From Gnetum montanum (taxonomy: Eukaryota; Streptophyta; Gnetopsida; Gnetales; Gnetaceae): a stretch of DNA of 64,000 nucleotides. The notes below the pieces were generated by a model. It was given only the letters and a program-made list of their open reading frames with translations. It ran no database searches and had not been told where the DNA came from. Positions 10,546 to 23,149 of this stretch are shown here, piece by piece. The stretch lies in NCBI GenBank assembly GCA_015680685.1, contig MNCI01001846.1, forward strand, positions 292,902 through 356,901, written 5' to 3'. The translations under genes and the position numbers were made by a program. Within the stretch, counting starts at the first letter, position 1. Every line of letters starts with the position of its first letter.

Positions 10546-11932
10546 AATACCCACTATTAATGATATTCATTGCAAAATCAATAAATTGCAATAATATGGC
10601 AATAGATAATTTTGTAAATAGCTCATGTTATTATAAATAATTTGTTTAGTGCAAGTGTTATGTTTCAAAATAAGGAAATTTCAAAAAGAGTTAATATTCA
10701 AGAGTGCAACATATATAACATTAACATTAAAATCAAATATAAGTAAATTAATAAGATAGTTATACAAAGGTTTGTAAAAAGGATTTAGTTAATGTATATT
10801 TTCAGCATATTTATATTATGTTTCTGTCATAGTTGCAAATATGATGCAGTTTTTATTTGGGTCAGCTTTAAATTTTGATTGTAGGGTTTACCTTGTAGAC
10901 TTTGTAGGTTTATTANCTAGCTTAGTTATATATTTATAATATATATCTATAAATTGGCCAAGAGAATCTTATTAGTTTACAAGTAAGAAGTTCTTTGAGT
11001 AAAAAATTTCACGACTTCTGGATGAAGAATAAGATTTAAAAACCCAAATTTTCATGCCTTCTAGATGAAGAACAAGAGTTCTATACCTTATTTTTCCTAA
11101 GGATGGGTTTTCTGAAAAGAAAATTTCATCAATTAGTGTATGCTCTCATCCTCGGCCAATTTCCATCAATTTCCCTTCGCGACGTTTTGGTTAACAATGG
11201 TTGACGGGTTTCTTCTCCTGTAGGCCGCTATTTACAATAGAGCCAGCTAGAGCCTAGAGCCAACCAAGAAGCTAGTGGGACGTTGGTTTTTTTTTCCCTC
11301 AGTAACTGCGGGAGCAGGTGGTAGGTTTTGGGTGTGCCTCAACTCTCTGTCTACAAGGCATGCACATCAGCAACAATGGAGACGTGCGACGGAGGTGAAA
11401 ACAAAAGAGGCTCGATGTCAACCTAACAGCAACTCGGGCAGGGCCTCTTCGGGCATAGTTGGAGACGAATAAGTGACAGATTGTGGGGCTCACATAGGTC
11501 GCGCAAGGTAGGAAATGACAGATGCGCGACACCAGATAGTTGCACCTCTCGCATGTCTATCAACAATGGTGGACGTCAATAATGAACAACATTTTTTTCT
11601 CTGTTTTTCTCTCTTTCAGCAGGCAGAAGTCTTTCTCTACTCATAAACAGAAACTCCGCAGAGAAACATTGTTACTGTAATTGACTCAAAAAGACTCAAG
11701 GCAAAGCATTTCGTCTCAAAGAAGTAACATGGAAATTGTGTACCCATTACCGATTTACTACGCTTCAGTAGGTGCTCCCGAATCCAACACAAACTATTCA
11801 TCTAATGAGGCATATTTATGGTTTTCAACGAGACATAACCTTTGGAACGAGGACGCAACCTTTCTAAACGTATTATGCAACCTTTCTAAACATATTTCTG
11901 TTTTGCAACAGACATAACCTTTCATAACATGT
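10546..11932. other. intergenic DNA, nothing recognised
   Basis: AT-rich sequence with a single N at 10914 and a locally GC-richer patch (11200-11600) with short open frames on both strands, none recognisable. Confidence 0.5.
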
Positions 11933-12074
11933 CAGCGTTAGTCAGCGTTAGTTAGCGTTATGGACAAAGTTGGTGTTACCAAAATATAACTGGTAATGGC
12001 CTCTAGGGAAAGTCAACATTAGTCAACGTTATGGACAAAGTTGGCATTACCAAAATATGACTGGTACATGACAA
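11933..12074 (+). repeat. two-copy diverged tandem repeat, period about 70 bp
   Basis: AGTCAGCGTTAGTTAGCGTT followed by ATGGACAAAGTTGG(T/C) and ACCAAAATAT(A/G)ACTGGTA occurs at about 11941 and again at about 12011, with some ten substitutions. Inside each copy the AGTCA(A/G)CRTTAG block is itself doubled. Confidence 0.8.
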
Positions 12075-12418
12075 ATTTGCAACTACTACATTTGATAAAA
12101 TTTCAGAGTGATTAGAGCCTTTATACAAAAATTGCATCATGACAAAATGATTATAAATAACTAATTGAAGATGTTATAATTGATGCAATAAATGTCCTTT
12201 ACTCTTTCTTATTGAGCTATTATTAAATGGATATATACTTCTCCTTATTAGTTTGAGGATTTTCATATTTTAAATGTATTTAATAAGGCCTAAATAATGC
12301 AATCATCATCATGCTTTTGGATGAAAAAGATCAAGAATATTTGGAAAGTTTTCATTTTTCTAAAAAATTAAATTTTTTACAGTGTCTTATCCGTCATGAT
12401 CTTCCTATCGGTACTTGT

Positions 12419-13297
12419 TGATGAAACCTATTTTATCATGGACTACAATATTGTATCTACGATATCATAACCTTACATATGTCAACATAGATGTGATGTA
12501 GTGGGCCATGGTCATGCCTATAAATATTAATCCAATGTTGCATCAAAACAACTTTTGCCTAACCCTTAGCAAAATTTTTGCAGTTTCTTTTCGTAACTTA
12601 GAGTTAGAGTTAAAGTGAATGTCTATAGATGGTGAACTACAATTATACAAAGTCTTTATTCAAGTGGATTGTTCTTGAACACAATTCATGACTAGCAATA
12701 AAGATCGAGATTGTTTTTCATCATTAAAACATTTTACTTAGCTTAATCTTACTTAACATAATTTTACTTGTTAGCATGTTTACTTTTATTAAGTCATTTA
12801 CATTTTCTAAGCACTTTACTTTTCTAATGTCCTTTAGTAAGGCAATATAAGTACAACCAGTCTTGAGTGGAATGTGTAATAGTTTGGTAACCCAGTAGTG
12901 ACTTCGCTTGATTCACTCGATAGTGAATTCACTTGGTAATCCTAGTAATGGTTACATTAGGTGAGGATGTGCATGGCAAGCCAGGAACAAATACTTATCA
13001 CCATAGGCTAGAATACATTTACATTTCTATCACACTTAGACTTAGACCTTCTCATCATTTTTATTATGTTAGTACTTAGTTTTAATTTGAGCCAAGCAAC
13101 ATCATCATATCATATTCCTACCTAAGAGTTAAACCATACAACCTGCACTTTACTAACTCTATGTGAGAAGATAATGATCGCTAACTAAATATCAACTACT
13201 AGTATATTTACATTGTCCATCCACAGATTATGATTAGGTCACATGTGAACACTCATGACTTGTATGGTTGAGTGTTGGAATACCCAACCACTCATCA
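12419..13297 (+). repeat. 5' LTR of element A
   Basis: TGATGAAACC begins it and ACCACTCATCA ends it (879 bp). It keeps a TATA box (CCTATAAATATTA near 12516) and the AATAAAGATCGAGATTG segment near 12698. Where the younger LTRs have CGATATCG/CGCG palindromes it has CAATATTG and TATCTACGATATC, as expected from C-to-T decay of methylated CpG. Confidence 0.85.
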
Positions 13298-13298
13298 T

Positions 13299-13316
13299 TG
13301 GCATCGTTGCTAGGGA
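13299..13316 (+). other. primer-binding site of element A (tRNA-Asp type, decayed)
   Basis: TGGCATCGTTGCTAGGGA follows the LTR after one T. It differs by three bases from the element C site TGGCGCCGTTGCCGGGGA, which would pair with the 3' end of plant tRNA-Asp as in Athila-type elements. Confidence 0.75.
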
Positions 13317-13435
13317 TGTATCTATTTGCTAGTTAGTTAATTTTTCAAAGCTCATTGTATCAAGAATCATCAAGTCCATGTTTTACACTTAAATAATTTT
13401 CTTAAAAGAATACATCCAAGCATCAAACACTTAAC

Positions 13436-14710
13436 ATGACTTCTACAACTAAGGAAAAATCTCCACCTACTATTGAATTGAATAAAAGTCATGACAAGGA
13501 TTATAATGAAGAAGAATGAAGTGCATAAATGCAAACCAAGATTTCCTATGCTCACACTGATCCTTACTATCCTAGCTTCATATTTTTTTTTCACCAAGAT
13601 GAACAACTTAGATGGAGAGATTTACACAACAACATGGTCTTGCCACTAGAACATTCAACATAATCAATGCTTCAAGCAACCCTTATGAGGTCAAAACTTG
13701 ACCATGTACAAGAAGCCTACCACATCACCAAACACATGACCAAGCCATACCAACCCACAGAGGCTCAGGCAAGAAAGGATGTTGTCATGAAGACAAGGCA
13801 TAAACATGACCAGGAAATGAAAGCACCTTAAATAATTTTCCTAGAAGAAAAAGAAGTTACGTTCCAAACTGAGAATTTTTATCAAACTCATGGGTCTCAT
13901 TCTCAAAGACCAATCATCTACATTAAATATCTTGTTAAGATTAAATTGCATTCAACTCTTGCAAAAACTCCTAGAAGAGATAACGAAGACTCTAGACTTA
14001 TGAAGAATTCAAGGTCTAAGACTTTGATTGAATCTAAAAGGGATGTATCAAGGAGTCACAAAAGGAGAATCAGCTGGCATCATTCTCCAACTCCTTCATC
14101 TTCTTCCTTTCATTCGTTTGGGAATTCTAGCAACAGAGAAAGATGACTAAGGGATCATAATGGAAAAACATGAAAAAACTATAAGAGATATGCATATCAG
14201 AGAAGGCATCTTGATAAAGTGGAAGATAACCATGATGAATAAAGAGAAAGGATTAAGCATGAAGAAAGAGAGTATCATGAGCATTGGAGGAGTCACTACT
14301 ATAATAGAGTTCACGAACCCCTAAACTATGAAGAACCCCTACTAGCCATTCAAAATATGATCAACATCAGGAAAGCTATGTGCATTCTTACTAGTCATGT
14401 AAGAGATAGTCACATCAAGCGACTAGACATGAATAACATTCAAAAATTTGAAGGTGGATATAATACTGATTCACAACACCATATCTAAGCCTTTCACAAT
14501 GCTTGTTCCCTCAAAAACATGAAAAATAATTAGTAAAAATTGAAGTTATTTTCTAGAACACTCATAAAGGAAGCAGAAAGCATGTACAAATCCTTACAAC
14601 TAGAATCCATTTGAAGATGGAATACTATGCTAGAGCTCTTCAATGACAAGTACCAAACTTATTCTAGAGTGTCCAATGTGAGAAAATAGATCTAAGGATG
14701 GAAGCAAGGA
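13436..14710 (+). pseudogene. element A gag, 5' part
   Basis: ATG at 13436 opens MTSTTKEKSPPT. From about 14330 the translation reads EPLLAIQNM, then IQKFEGGYNTDSQHH and LFSRTLIKEAESMYKSL, ending with YQTYSRVSNVRK and GWKQG at 14710. These match the Retrotrans_gag region of elements C and D block by block. Stops are frequent. The frame is cut at 14710 by the AAGGA target site of element B. Confidence 0.8.
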
Positions 14711-14990
14711 TGATGAGCAGTGAGTAGTCCCTACGTCCAACCATAAGAATCACAAGCATTGCACTAGTGATCTTATCAAATTCTATGGACTTTAGCTACT
14801 AACAATAGGTAAGGTAGCAACTTAAAGATGTGATCGTTGTCTTCTTGGCTTCGCTTGTGTAAGTGCAAGAGTATGGTTAAGTGTAAGCCAAGGCATATGA
14901 TTTTCATTTATATTTTTATATGTCATTTGATTTAGTCTAAGTGTTAAACATGGTAATTAATTGTGAATTAACTAATTAAATATCTAATGT
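14711..14990 (-). repeat. truncated 3' LTR of element B
   Basis: It matches the outer end of the LTR at 20997 from TGATGAG up to about AATTAACTAATTAAATATCT, then switches abruptly to integrase-side sequence. About 540 bp of the LTR, with the polypurine tract and the pol 3' end, have been deleted. The terminal target duplication remains, so the loss came after insertion. Confidence 0.8.
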
Positions 14991-15029
14991 GGTTCTAGTA
15001 GAGTAGCATGTCCCTTGGTTGAAATTTTA

Positions 15030-15690
15030 CCTTTTGAATCTTAAGGTCATGACATTGTTTGTTATGTGCCTTGTGCATTTCATTTGATGATAGGGCCACT
15101 AATCTATTCTACTCTAGCATGTTGACATTCATCAGTCTTTTTCTTTGGGCTATAATTAAGTCCAAGTTAAGATCATAGGCTATTAAAAGTGTACGAAGCT
15201 TAAATTAGATGGAAAGTGTTGGAAGTTTTCCGTACATGAGCTCATAGGGAGAATACCCAATAGGAAGTTTCCACATTGAACGACAACCCCAAAGAGCATC
15301 ATTAAATTTGTTGCTTTAGTCCTTCTTATATTTACTAACTATTCATGTTAGTATTTTGGTAATTTCTCGATTAGTAACCTTAGCTTGACCATTAGCTTGG
15401 GGGTTTAAGAGTCATTAGTTTATTTTCAACCCCCAAGTGTTGCATAATCTTTCGAAAAGTGACGCTTGTAAAGTGCATTCCATTGTCAAAAATTACTACT
15501 CTTGGCACACCACCTATTGACAACATTCTATTGTACAAACTATGTGACCATAGAGGATGAACAGTTGGTGATGGTAGTGGCTTCAACCCATTTGGTACAA
15601 TAGTCAATAGCCATGAAGATGTAAGCCTTCCTATTTGACATAGGGTTGACGGACCCCCTAAAATCAATCCCCCAAAGATCAAAAGGTTCT
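15030..15690 (-). pseudogene. element B integrase remnant
   Basis: The minus-strand translation around 15690-15400 reads AIDYCTKWVEATTIT in one frame and GGVPRVVIFDNGMHFTS in another. These are the integrase core motifs (DYFTKWVEA and the SDNGxxF box, here FDNGMHF). Frame changes and stops are frequent. The C-terminal part fades at the truncated 3' LTR. Confidence 0.8.
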
Positions 15691-15749
15691 AATGATTGGA
15701 TCCACTATTGTGACCCCTCAATGCATGTGGTTATTTCTCCATCATGTTA

Positions 15750-17830
15750 ACACTAGGCATAGGAACGAAAGAAGTGATGGGCATCTTGGAAGATCGTGAG
15801 CCAATAATATCCTACTGTGAGGATCTTAATGGTCGACCTCCTCCTAGTATAATGACCCCTACAAGACCCCTCATGTGCATCCTAAAGGATTCAAACCTGA
15901 TCTACATCAAGGACACACCATTGTACCAAGCCATTGGTGCAACTCTTGTAGAGGTTACCCTTGATTTGCATGAAGTGCTTGGCCTAATGAAGAAATTGTT
16001 ATTTCTTCCTATGGCCCCACTCTTGTGGCATCTCTTGCATGAGTAGATAGAAAAGGATGTTTTCATACTAGTTAATTTTTTTGAAAGTTTTAGAGTGAAC
16101 AACACCAGCAAAGAGAAGCTCATTAGGAAATTGATCTAGTAGTGGACTCTCATCCTCTTTGTTGTCCCATCTTAACCAAGACAAATGGCCAGCCATCACA
16201 TTCTCAATCCCCTTGTAGTTAATCATTGTTAAGTCAAACTACTAAAGGATCACCAACAATCCTATGCCACAGGGGCTCACCATTGGCTTGTTCATTAGGA
16301 ACTAGATGACACTGTGGTTAGTCTACACAAGGATTTTGTATCTAAGCACATAGTACTTGAATTTCTCCAATGCATACACCACTACCATGAGCTCCTTTTT
16401 AGTGGTGGTGTAGTTGAGTTATGCATCCACAATACTTCTATTTGCATAGTGGATGTAGTATGGATGTTTATGATCATCCAACTATGTAAGCATGATCCCC
16501 AAGGCATAATTGGATGCATCTATCATGATGTAGAATGGCCTAGATGAGTTTGGTGTTCGTAAAATTGGAGTTTCTACGAGTTTCAAATTCAACTATTGGA
16601 ATGCATATTCCTTGGTCCAAATAAATAGTGCATCTTTCTTTGTAAGTTTTACCAATGGCTTGGTGATCTTTGAGAAGTTTTTGATGAAGCACCTATAATA
16701 ACTAGTGTGGCCAAGGAATGACCTCATGTCCTTTACTATTTTGGGTTGTCTAGTTATTCCTTGGATGATCCTTATTTTGTTTGGGTCCATGTTGATCTCT
16801 TTGTTTGAGATTTAATGCCCCAAAACAATGCCCTCTTAGACCATCAGGTGGCTCTTCTACCAATTGAGCCTCAAGTTAGTTTCTACACATCATTAAAGAA
16901 CTTGCTCCAAGTGTTCCAAGGCTTACTTAAAGGTAGCCCTATAGGTAGAGAAGTCATCCATAAAAACCTCTACCCTACTACCAATTTGTTGTTGGAAGAT
17001 GCTACGGACATACTATTGGAATGTGGCAGGAGCATTGCACAAGCCAAAGGGCATATTTCTGTATGCAAAAGTCATCTAAGGACTTGTAAATATTATCTTG
17101 GCCTAGTCTTTAGGTATAATCTAAATTTGGTTAGAGCCACTATAATCATCTAGAAAGCTATAGTAACAATGCCCTACAATAGTATCTAGCACTTAGTCCA
17201 CAAATGGCAATGGGAAATGATCTTTGTAAGTTACCATATTTAACAACTTTAAATCTATACAAAGTCTACATTTTCCTCCTTTTTTAGGCAAAATAACAAG
17301 TAAGATAACCCACTCACTATCCACAATAAGATAAATGAACCTGACCTTGAGGAGTTATTCAATCTCCTCTTTGACAATTTACTTGAGTTTTGGGTTCAAG
17401 AATCTTTGCTATTGTCTCTTTGGTTTAATGGAAGAATCTATATAAATTCTATGATGGCTTGGATCAATTCCTATTAACTTGTGATATGACTAGGCAAAGG
17501 TTGTTGACCATTTGTTAATAACCTCCAACAATTTCTTTTTCTATACAGAAGCAAGTGTGGCATTAGCAATTATTGGCTTATCATTGTTTAGAAATGCATA
17601 CTCCATTCTTGCTAATAGAGCCTTTAATTCAAGGGACTCTTGCTTAAAAGTTTCAAAGATCTCCAACTCTTTTCAATAGATCTCATTTTTTACATTACAG
17701 AGTTGGTGATGAAGTTGCTCCAACTTATTCATGCTTTTCACATAGGAGCTAGTAAGGCCCTCAGCTGGTTCCATGCATATTGTTGATTCAACCTCATTTT
17801 TAGTTATCAATCACTAAGTGCCCTCTTGTT
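15750..17830 (-). pseudogene. element B reverse transcriptase-RNase H remnant
   Basis: The block 16790-16593 reads MDPNKIRIIQGITRQPKIVK, then DMRSFLGHTSYYRCFIKNFS and KPLVKLTKKDALFIW, the conserved C-terminal end of gypsy RT. Plus-strand sequence from 17530 down to 16800 and from 16560 to 15750 carries the rest of RT and RNase H in broken frames on the minus strand. Confidence 0.78.
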
Positions 17831-17836
17831 TAGTGA

Positions 17837-18330
17837 CTACTGCATATAGCCACCTTTGAACCTCTGTAATATATGCACACTAACTACATGTTTAAAGTGA
17901 TGTGTCCTTGATGATCCATAGTTATTACATGCAGTCACACCTTGTCTCACTATACGCAATGCATAGAACTTTCTTCTTCTCAATTTTTCAAACTCATTTT
18001 TCTTAAAAATTTTCAAGGAAAGGTCTTTGATCCCCAACCTGACATCTATGGGGCTCAACCATGTTCTTTTCATTATGATAGGGAAGTCCCCTTTGCTATT
18101 TTCCACATAGATTACTAGAAAATTAGCAAGATATGACCACCCACAAATGGTGATCACGATGTTTTCCAAAAATTCCAAAAGAATAGTGATAGATTGGTCT
18201 ACCAACTCTAGCATGATATTACTCTTTTTTAAGGGGGACAAGGTCCAGGCTTTGTACATTTCTTGCGAAATCAAGTTAACTCTAGAACTTGACTCTAAAA
18301 GAACCTTACACAACTCATTTCCAACAATCT
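17837..18330 (-). pseudogene. element B aspartic protease
   Basis: The translation includes VLLESSSRVNLISQEMYKAW, then LELVDQSITILL, CGWSYLANFLVIYV and FPIIMKRTWLSPID. It is colinear with the proteases of A and D. The catalytic DSG triplet has become ESS, so it would be inactive even if expressed. Confidence 0.82.
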
Positions 18331-18349
18331 ATAAGTAGATAAGAGGATT

Positions 18350-20842
18350 CCCATGATCAAATATCTTCTTGGAAATATGGTGAACCTTAATCCAATCTAT
18401 GACCACATGGATCAACATGACAACATGCAACTAGGGATCACTTTAGTTTAAAGGTTGCTTGATAGAAATTCTAGAGGTGGAAGTAGCAGGGTTAACAACC
18501 ACAGGTGTTTGTGAGGGCTTTGTAGGACTATTGGTTCTAAAGAATGGTCTTTTTCAAGGCTTGGATTCAAAACCACTTGATAGAGGAGATGATTGTAAGT
18601 TTACTACCCCAATAGCATTCCTCTACTATGAGTAAGTAGGTATCTCACCCTACATGGATGGAGCAAGTGGTAGAGGAGTTGAAGATGATGGTGTAAGAGT
18701 GGAATAGCATTGAAGAGGATAGTAGGAAAATGGGGACTCCCCCTTGGTGATGGTGCTCTATAGTATTCAAGAGGATAATAGTGATGTGAAAAGAAAGTGT
18801 GACTACTACCTTGGAGGTGGCATATCCCATGACTATGGGTGTTACTGGGATTGTTCTTGAGGTTGAGGTGGCACTCCACTTAGATAATATGCTTGTTGGT
18901 GGAACTACTGTAGATAGTTGCCTTGGGGATAAGGAAATCGCCTAGGTGCTTGCCATTTTACTAGTCTAGGATTTAGGGGATACACCCTAGATTCTTATAG
19001 GTGTGACAAGACAGAGCAACATTACTTAGGATGTTCACATTGGCATATGTCATAACCGTCATCATCAATTTCTAAATCTATAACATCCTATACTACTACA
19101 GCTTTACCTTTATCTTTACGATATTCTCATTCAACATCCTTTTTCTTCCTTTGCTCATGACCACTACCTCCTTGATCTCTACTTTTCTCTACAATCTTTA
19201 TAGTAGTTTGAAATTTCTCATCCAAGAAGTCCCATATCCTATCAACCTTAGTTAACATTTCAGTAACAAACTTTTGAATTAGCAAGGTTTTCCTTTACAC
19301 CACTTCATCAAGTGGTGTATCTTCCTCAGTCTCACAAAAATGAACCTCCCTCTTGTGGATGGAGGGGTCTCTATTATATTCTTTTGTACTTTCTCACTTT
19401 TTCAACTGTCCTTCCTCTTTGGCCACTTGCTTAATGAGCCTTTAAATCTAATGAACCCTTAGCTTAGAAAGTCTCTATTCAGCATAGACCCCAAGGGTTC
19501 TCCTTGTTTGAGTCTTGAGCCCATTTATGAGATGGCGTAGTTGATCCCTTTGAGAGTATCTAAGGACTCATGATTGTCTTGTTTTTACCCTTGGATTTTC
19601 CTCCTTAGATTAGATACTCTAAGGTACATTTGGTACTTATCTTTGAACAGCACCTACATCGTACTCCATTGTCAAATAGATTCTAGTTCCAAGGATCGGT
19701 ACCAACTTTCTACCTCCTTTATAAGTGTCCTTGTGAACAATTTTAGCTTTTGCCATTCATTTTCTACATTCTGCAAGGCACAAGCATCATGGAAGGCTTG
19801 CAAAAGATTATGTCACTCTAAATTATATCCCCTTTCAAACTTAGGGTTCTGTTCATGTGTAGCCACTTAATGCAACTATCCTTCAAATGTCTAGTGGGAA
19901 TTCTGATAGCTTTTAAAATATTCAACTTGTTTCTAGTAGCTAGTAGGGACTCATCATAGTCATGATGATTTCTATAACCCCTATCATGGCTATGATGCCT
20001 ATGATGAGTCCTGTTGTGCCTTTGTTCTCTATGATGATCTTCCCCATGTTGCTCATGCCCACAATCCCTGTTGTCTTAGCAGGATCTATGATCATCCCTA
20101 TCTTGACATTCATCTTCATCATGATTTCTGTTACCTTTGCTTCTCCTATTAGAGTTGGAGGAGGAAGACGATGAGGATGATGATGAAGGTGAAGAGGGAG
20201 GAGAACCAACACCAGAAATGATGCCTAATAGCCCCTCTTCTTTGATCCCTACCCTGATCATCATGTTTGTCTTTCTCCTAGTGCTTGTCATTGTTCCTAC
20301 CATGGTTACCATCTTTCAAGGCCCCTTGATCTTAATACCCATTCTTCTTATTACTAGGGTTATCCACAGTTGACTACAACCACTAGTTAAGGGTATTCTT
20401 CTCAAAGAGAGGAGGAGAGTTTGTGTATTGTTAGGCACCTAAAATGAAGTCGACATCTTCTTTGTGCATTTGTAGGAATAGGTGGGTAGAAAAATTTTTA
20501 CCTTTTGAAGCCTCGTATCTAACTTCCATTTGCTGATCTTTCTTTTGTTATGCTTTTGTGGGATAATAAAACTAATAAGCATGGTTATGAACCTCGTACT
20601 CTGGATTGAGTCTAGTAATGCCCAACTTGATGATATTGTTTAACAAAATTGTTGGAAGAAATTAATTAGGAGGTAATATGATGTTGTCTTCCATGTCCCT
20701 CCATCACAATTGCTCGTCCTGATGTAGGATGAAGGTGAAATCCACAGTGTAGGCATCTGGATGATGTCTTTATGCCTTCTTGCCTTTGAATAAATCCACT
20801 TACAAATGGTGATGGAGAATCCTCCCTGTGAAAAGAAGCCAT
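18350..20842 (-). pseudogene. element B gag remnant
   Basis: The minus strand has an ATG at 20842 opening MASFHREDS, comparable to MASSQKINSS of element D. Further on come an acidic/basic His-Asp-rich stretch (20300-19950) and a coiled linker. The knuckle region near 19000 reads ICQCEHPK-stop-CC, followed by SHL-stop-ESRVYPLNPRL. The first knuckle Cys is replaced by Tyr. There are many stops and frame changes. Long open frames on the opposite strand here (such as 20137-20373) are shadows of the low-complexity region. Confidence 0.72.
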
Positions 20843-20996
20843 ATTAGTGATTTCTCAAAACTAGTGTGCGTTTAGTAATATTATGTTTTTTCTAATGATT
20901 TTGCTTTAAGTTTTCTTTTACAATGTTCTTAGGAAATTTCATGATCTTTCCTATGTAGCACACTTAGCTAACTAATGTCCCTAGCAACAGTGCTAA

Positions 20997-21821
20997 TGAT
21001 GAGTAGCGAGTAGTCCCTACATCCAACCATACAAATCATAAGCATTGCACTAGTGATCAAGTCAAATTTTGTGGACTTTAGCTCCTAAATGCACAATAGG
21101 CAAGGTAGTGACTTAAAGACGTGATCATTATCTTCTTGGCTTCACTTGTGTAAGTGCAAGTGTATGGTTAAGTGTACATCAAGGCACATGATTTTTATTT
21201 ATATATTTATATTTTATTTTATTTTATTCTAAGTGTGGAACAAAGTAAATAATTGTGAATTAACTATCTAATGCTTTAATCTAATTATCCTAACATAAGC
21301 ATTCAAGTCCACCTTTCATGCACATCCTGAACTTGTTAGGAATGCTATTGGGTTATCAAGTATTAGGCTATTAGGTGAACTAAGTGATAACACTGCTAGG
21401 ATTATCATGTGTTAACAATATGTTTGAGGTGGTCATACTTATGTATATTTATTAACTGTATTAATTACCTATGGACATTATTGTAAAATTCATAAATAGT
21501 AAAGTGCATGAATGGAAATATTAAGCTTTCTTAAGTGCTGCAAGGAGTTCCAAGAATCTTGTCTTTATTGCTGGCACATCAAAGTGTTTAGGTTCATTAA
21601 TTTTTGAATAAGGATTTGTATAATTCTTGAAGTCCTACTATAGGAACTTAGAAAATATTCTAACTTTGATGGAAGAGAATTACAAGAACTTGGCTAATCT
21701 ATTGACTTAACATGCCATAAATGCAAGGGGTACATGCATTTATATAGGGAAAGATAGACACTATGTCGATGGGGCTATGTTGAGAAGGATGCATCAATGT
21801 AGCCCATTGAATGATTTATCA
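20997..21821 (-). repeat. 5' LTR of element B (825 bp)
   Basis: On the plus strand it starts TGATGAGTAGCGAGTAGTC and ends GATTTATCA. The first about 280 bp match the partial LTR at 14711 with moderate divergence. The primer site lies just left (20978-20996), reading on the minus strand TTAGCACTGTTGCTAGGGA, a decayed tRNA-Asp-type site. A TATA-like TTTATATAGGG lies near 21740 on the plus strand only, so the promoter is unclear. Confidence 0.85.
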
Positions 21822-21826
21822 AAGGG

Positions 21827-22980
21827 ATAGATAAATTCTTTGATGCAACAATGGACATGTACTATTCATTTTTTCATAGATGCCTTGGCCATAAATTTTC
21901 TCAAAGGAAATAACTCAGACATATCATCAATGGGTTGTAATATGCCCAAGGCATATTACATGAAATGATATCTCATCAAATTCAAAGACTCATTAACCAA
22001 GTGGTAAGAAAAGAAGAGCTAAGAAAAAAAATTCAATAGAAGAATACAACAGAGATCTAGAAATGAGAAAAGGGGATGTAAGAATATGTGAGTCACAAGA
22101 AGAAAAAACTTTGGAAGACATGATCCAATAAAAGACTCTACCAATTCAAAAATCGATTAATGACATTACAACAAAGGTAGAGAAAATGTGGGATTCAATA
22201 GATGAGAAATTTACTACAACACTAAAGATAATAGAGGAAAAGATTAAATAAGCCCTAAATAAAAGCAAATATAGAAAGAAAAGAAGAGATAATGAATAAG
22301 AAAATTACAGGAATAAAGGAAAAGTTGTAGTAGTAGAGGAAATAACAAGCTCCAATTTAAAAGATGACGAAGGATGTAAAGTGTGCTAGTGTAAACATCC
22401 TAAGTAATTTTGTTTGGTTATGGCCCACTTACGAGAGTTTGGGGCATATGTACCTAATCTAAAATTTTTCAAGAAACAAATACCTATATAGTTAACTTAT
22501 CAACAAGGTAATTTTTGAAAATCCTAGCAACAATCATACTATCCAAGTGGGGCTTATCCTTAACTGCAAGAACAATATCAGCAATAATCACAACAACCAC
22601 AAATGTGGGGAATTCCACTATCAAGGCAATAGTATCCATACATGTAACCAAATCCCTATGGATACTACATCCAATGTTTGATCTCTCCATGGAATACTTC
22701 TATTGAGACTTCATAACGCTACTATCCATTAGAGTATCATAGACTGGCTACCTCCCACATGGATCCAAACTCTTGCATACCCCAACCAGTAGCTATCTTT
22801 TCAATCCAATCTTTCAACAATTTACCACCGATACCACCACCAGTTATGCAAGAGGAACTGCCAACACAACCATATCAAAAGAGCACTACCATGATAGTCA
22901 CTACATAAGAGGTATGATAACAATTGAACTAAGAGCTAGGAAACATTCCTTCTTTAGGAAAAGTCTAGAAAAGGTTTGAA
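21827..22980 (+). pseudogene. element A gag, 3' part
   Basis: Directly after B's target site, IDKFFDATMDMYYSFFHRC continues the gag frame left at 14710. It aligns with LDMALERYYALLNNC in C and LDAAMAHYYTLLHRC in D. Further on the knuckle reads C-K-V-C-stop-C-K-H-P-K-stop-F-C near 22374-22413, the decayed form of the family's CX2CX3HX4C motif. Pro/Gln/Tyr-rich sequence follows, up to about 22980. Confidence 0.8.
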
Positions 22981-23149
22981 GAATGAAGAATTTACCTAAC
23001 TATGTCCCATCCACACAAATCCCTTAAGAAAATACTATGCTTCAAACATCCAAAGAGAAGAGCCTTAAAACTTTCATGCTTACGTAAGTAATAACCCATT
23101 AGATCAAAGCAGGAGCACTTCCTAAGAAAAGAACAAATCTTAGAAGTTC

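Larger units (their letters stand above)
14711..21821 (-). mobile_element. Gypsy element B, minus strand, inserted in gag of element A
   Basis: The element is bounded by TGATGAG (14711) and TTTATCA (21821) and by near-identical 5-bp duplications, AAGGA (14706-14710) and AAGGG (21822-21826). On the minus strand the order is 5' LTR (21821-20997), primer site, gag, protease, RT/RNase H, integrase and a shortened 3' LTR (about 14990-14711). All reading frames are decayed. Confidence 0.88.

Noticed and set aside
19940-20373. Open frames rich in Met/Ile or Asp/Glu on both strands at 19940-20373
   Set aside because: They are shadows of the low-complexity gag region of element B; neither has gene context.
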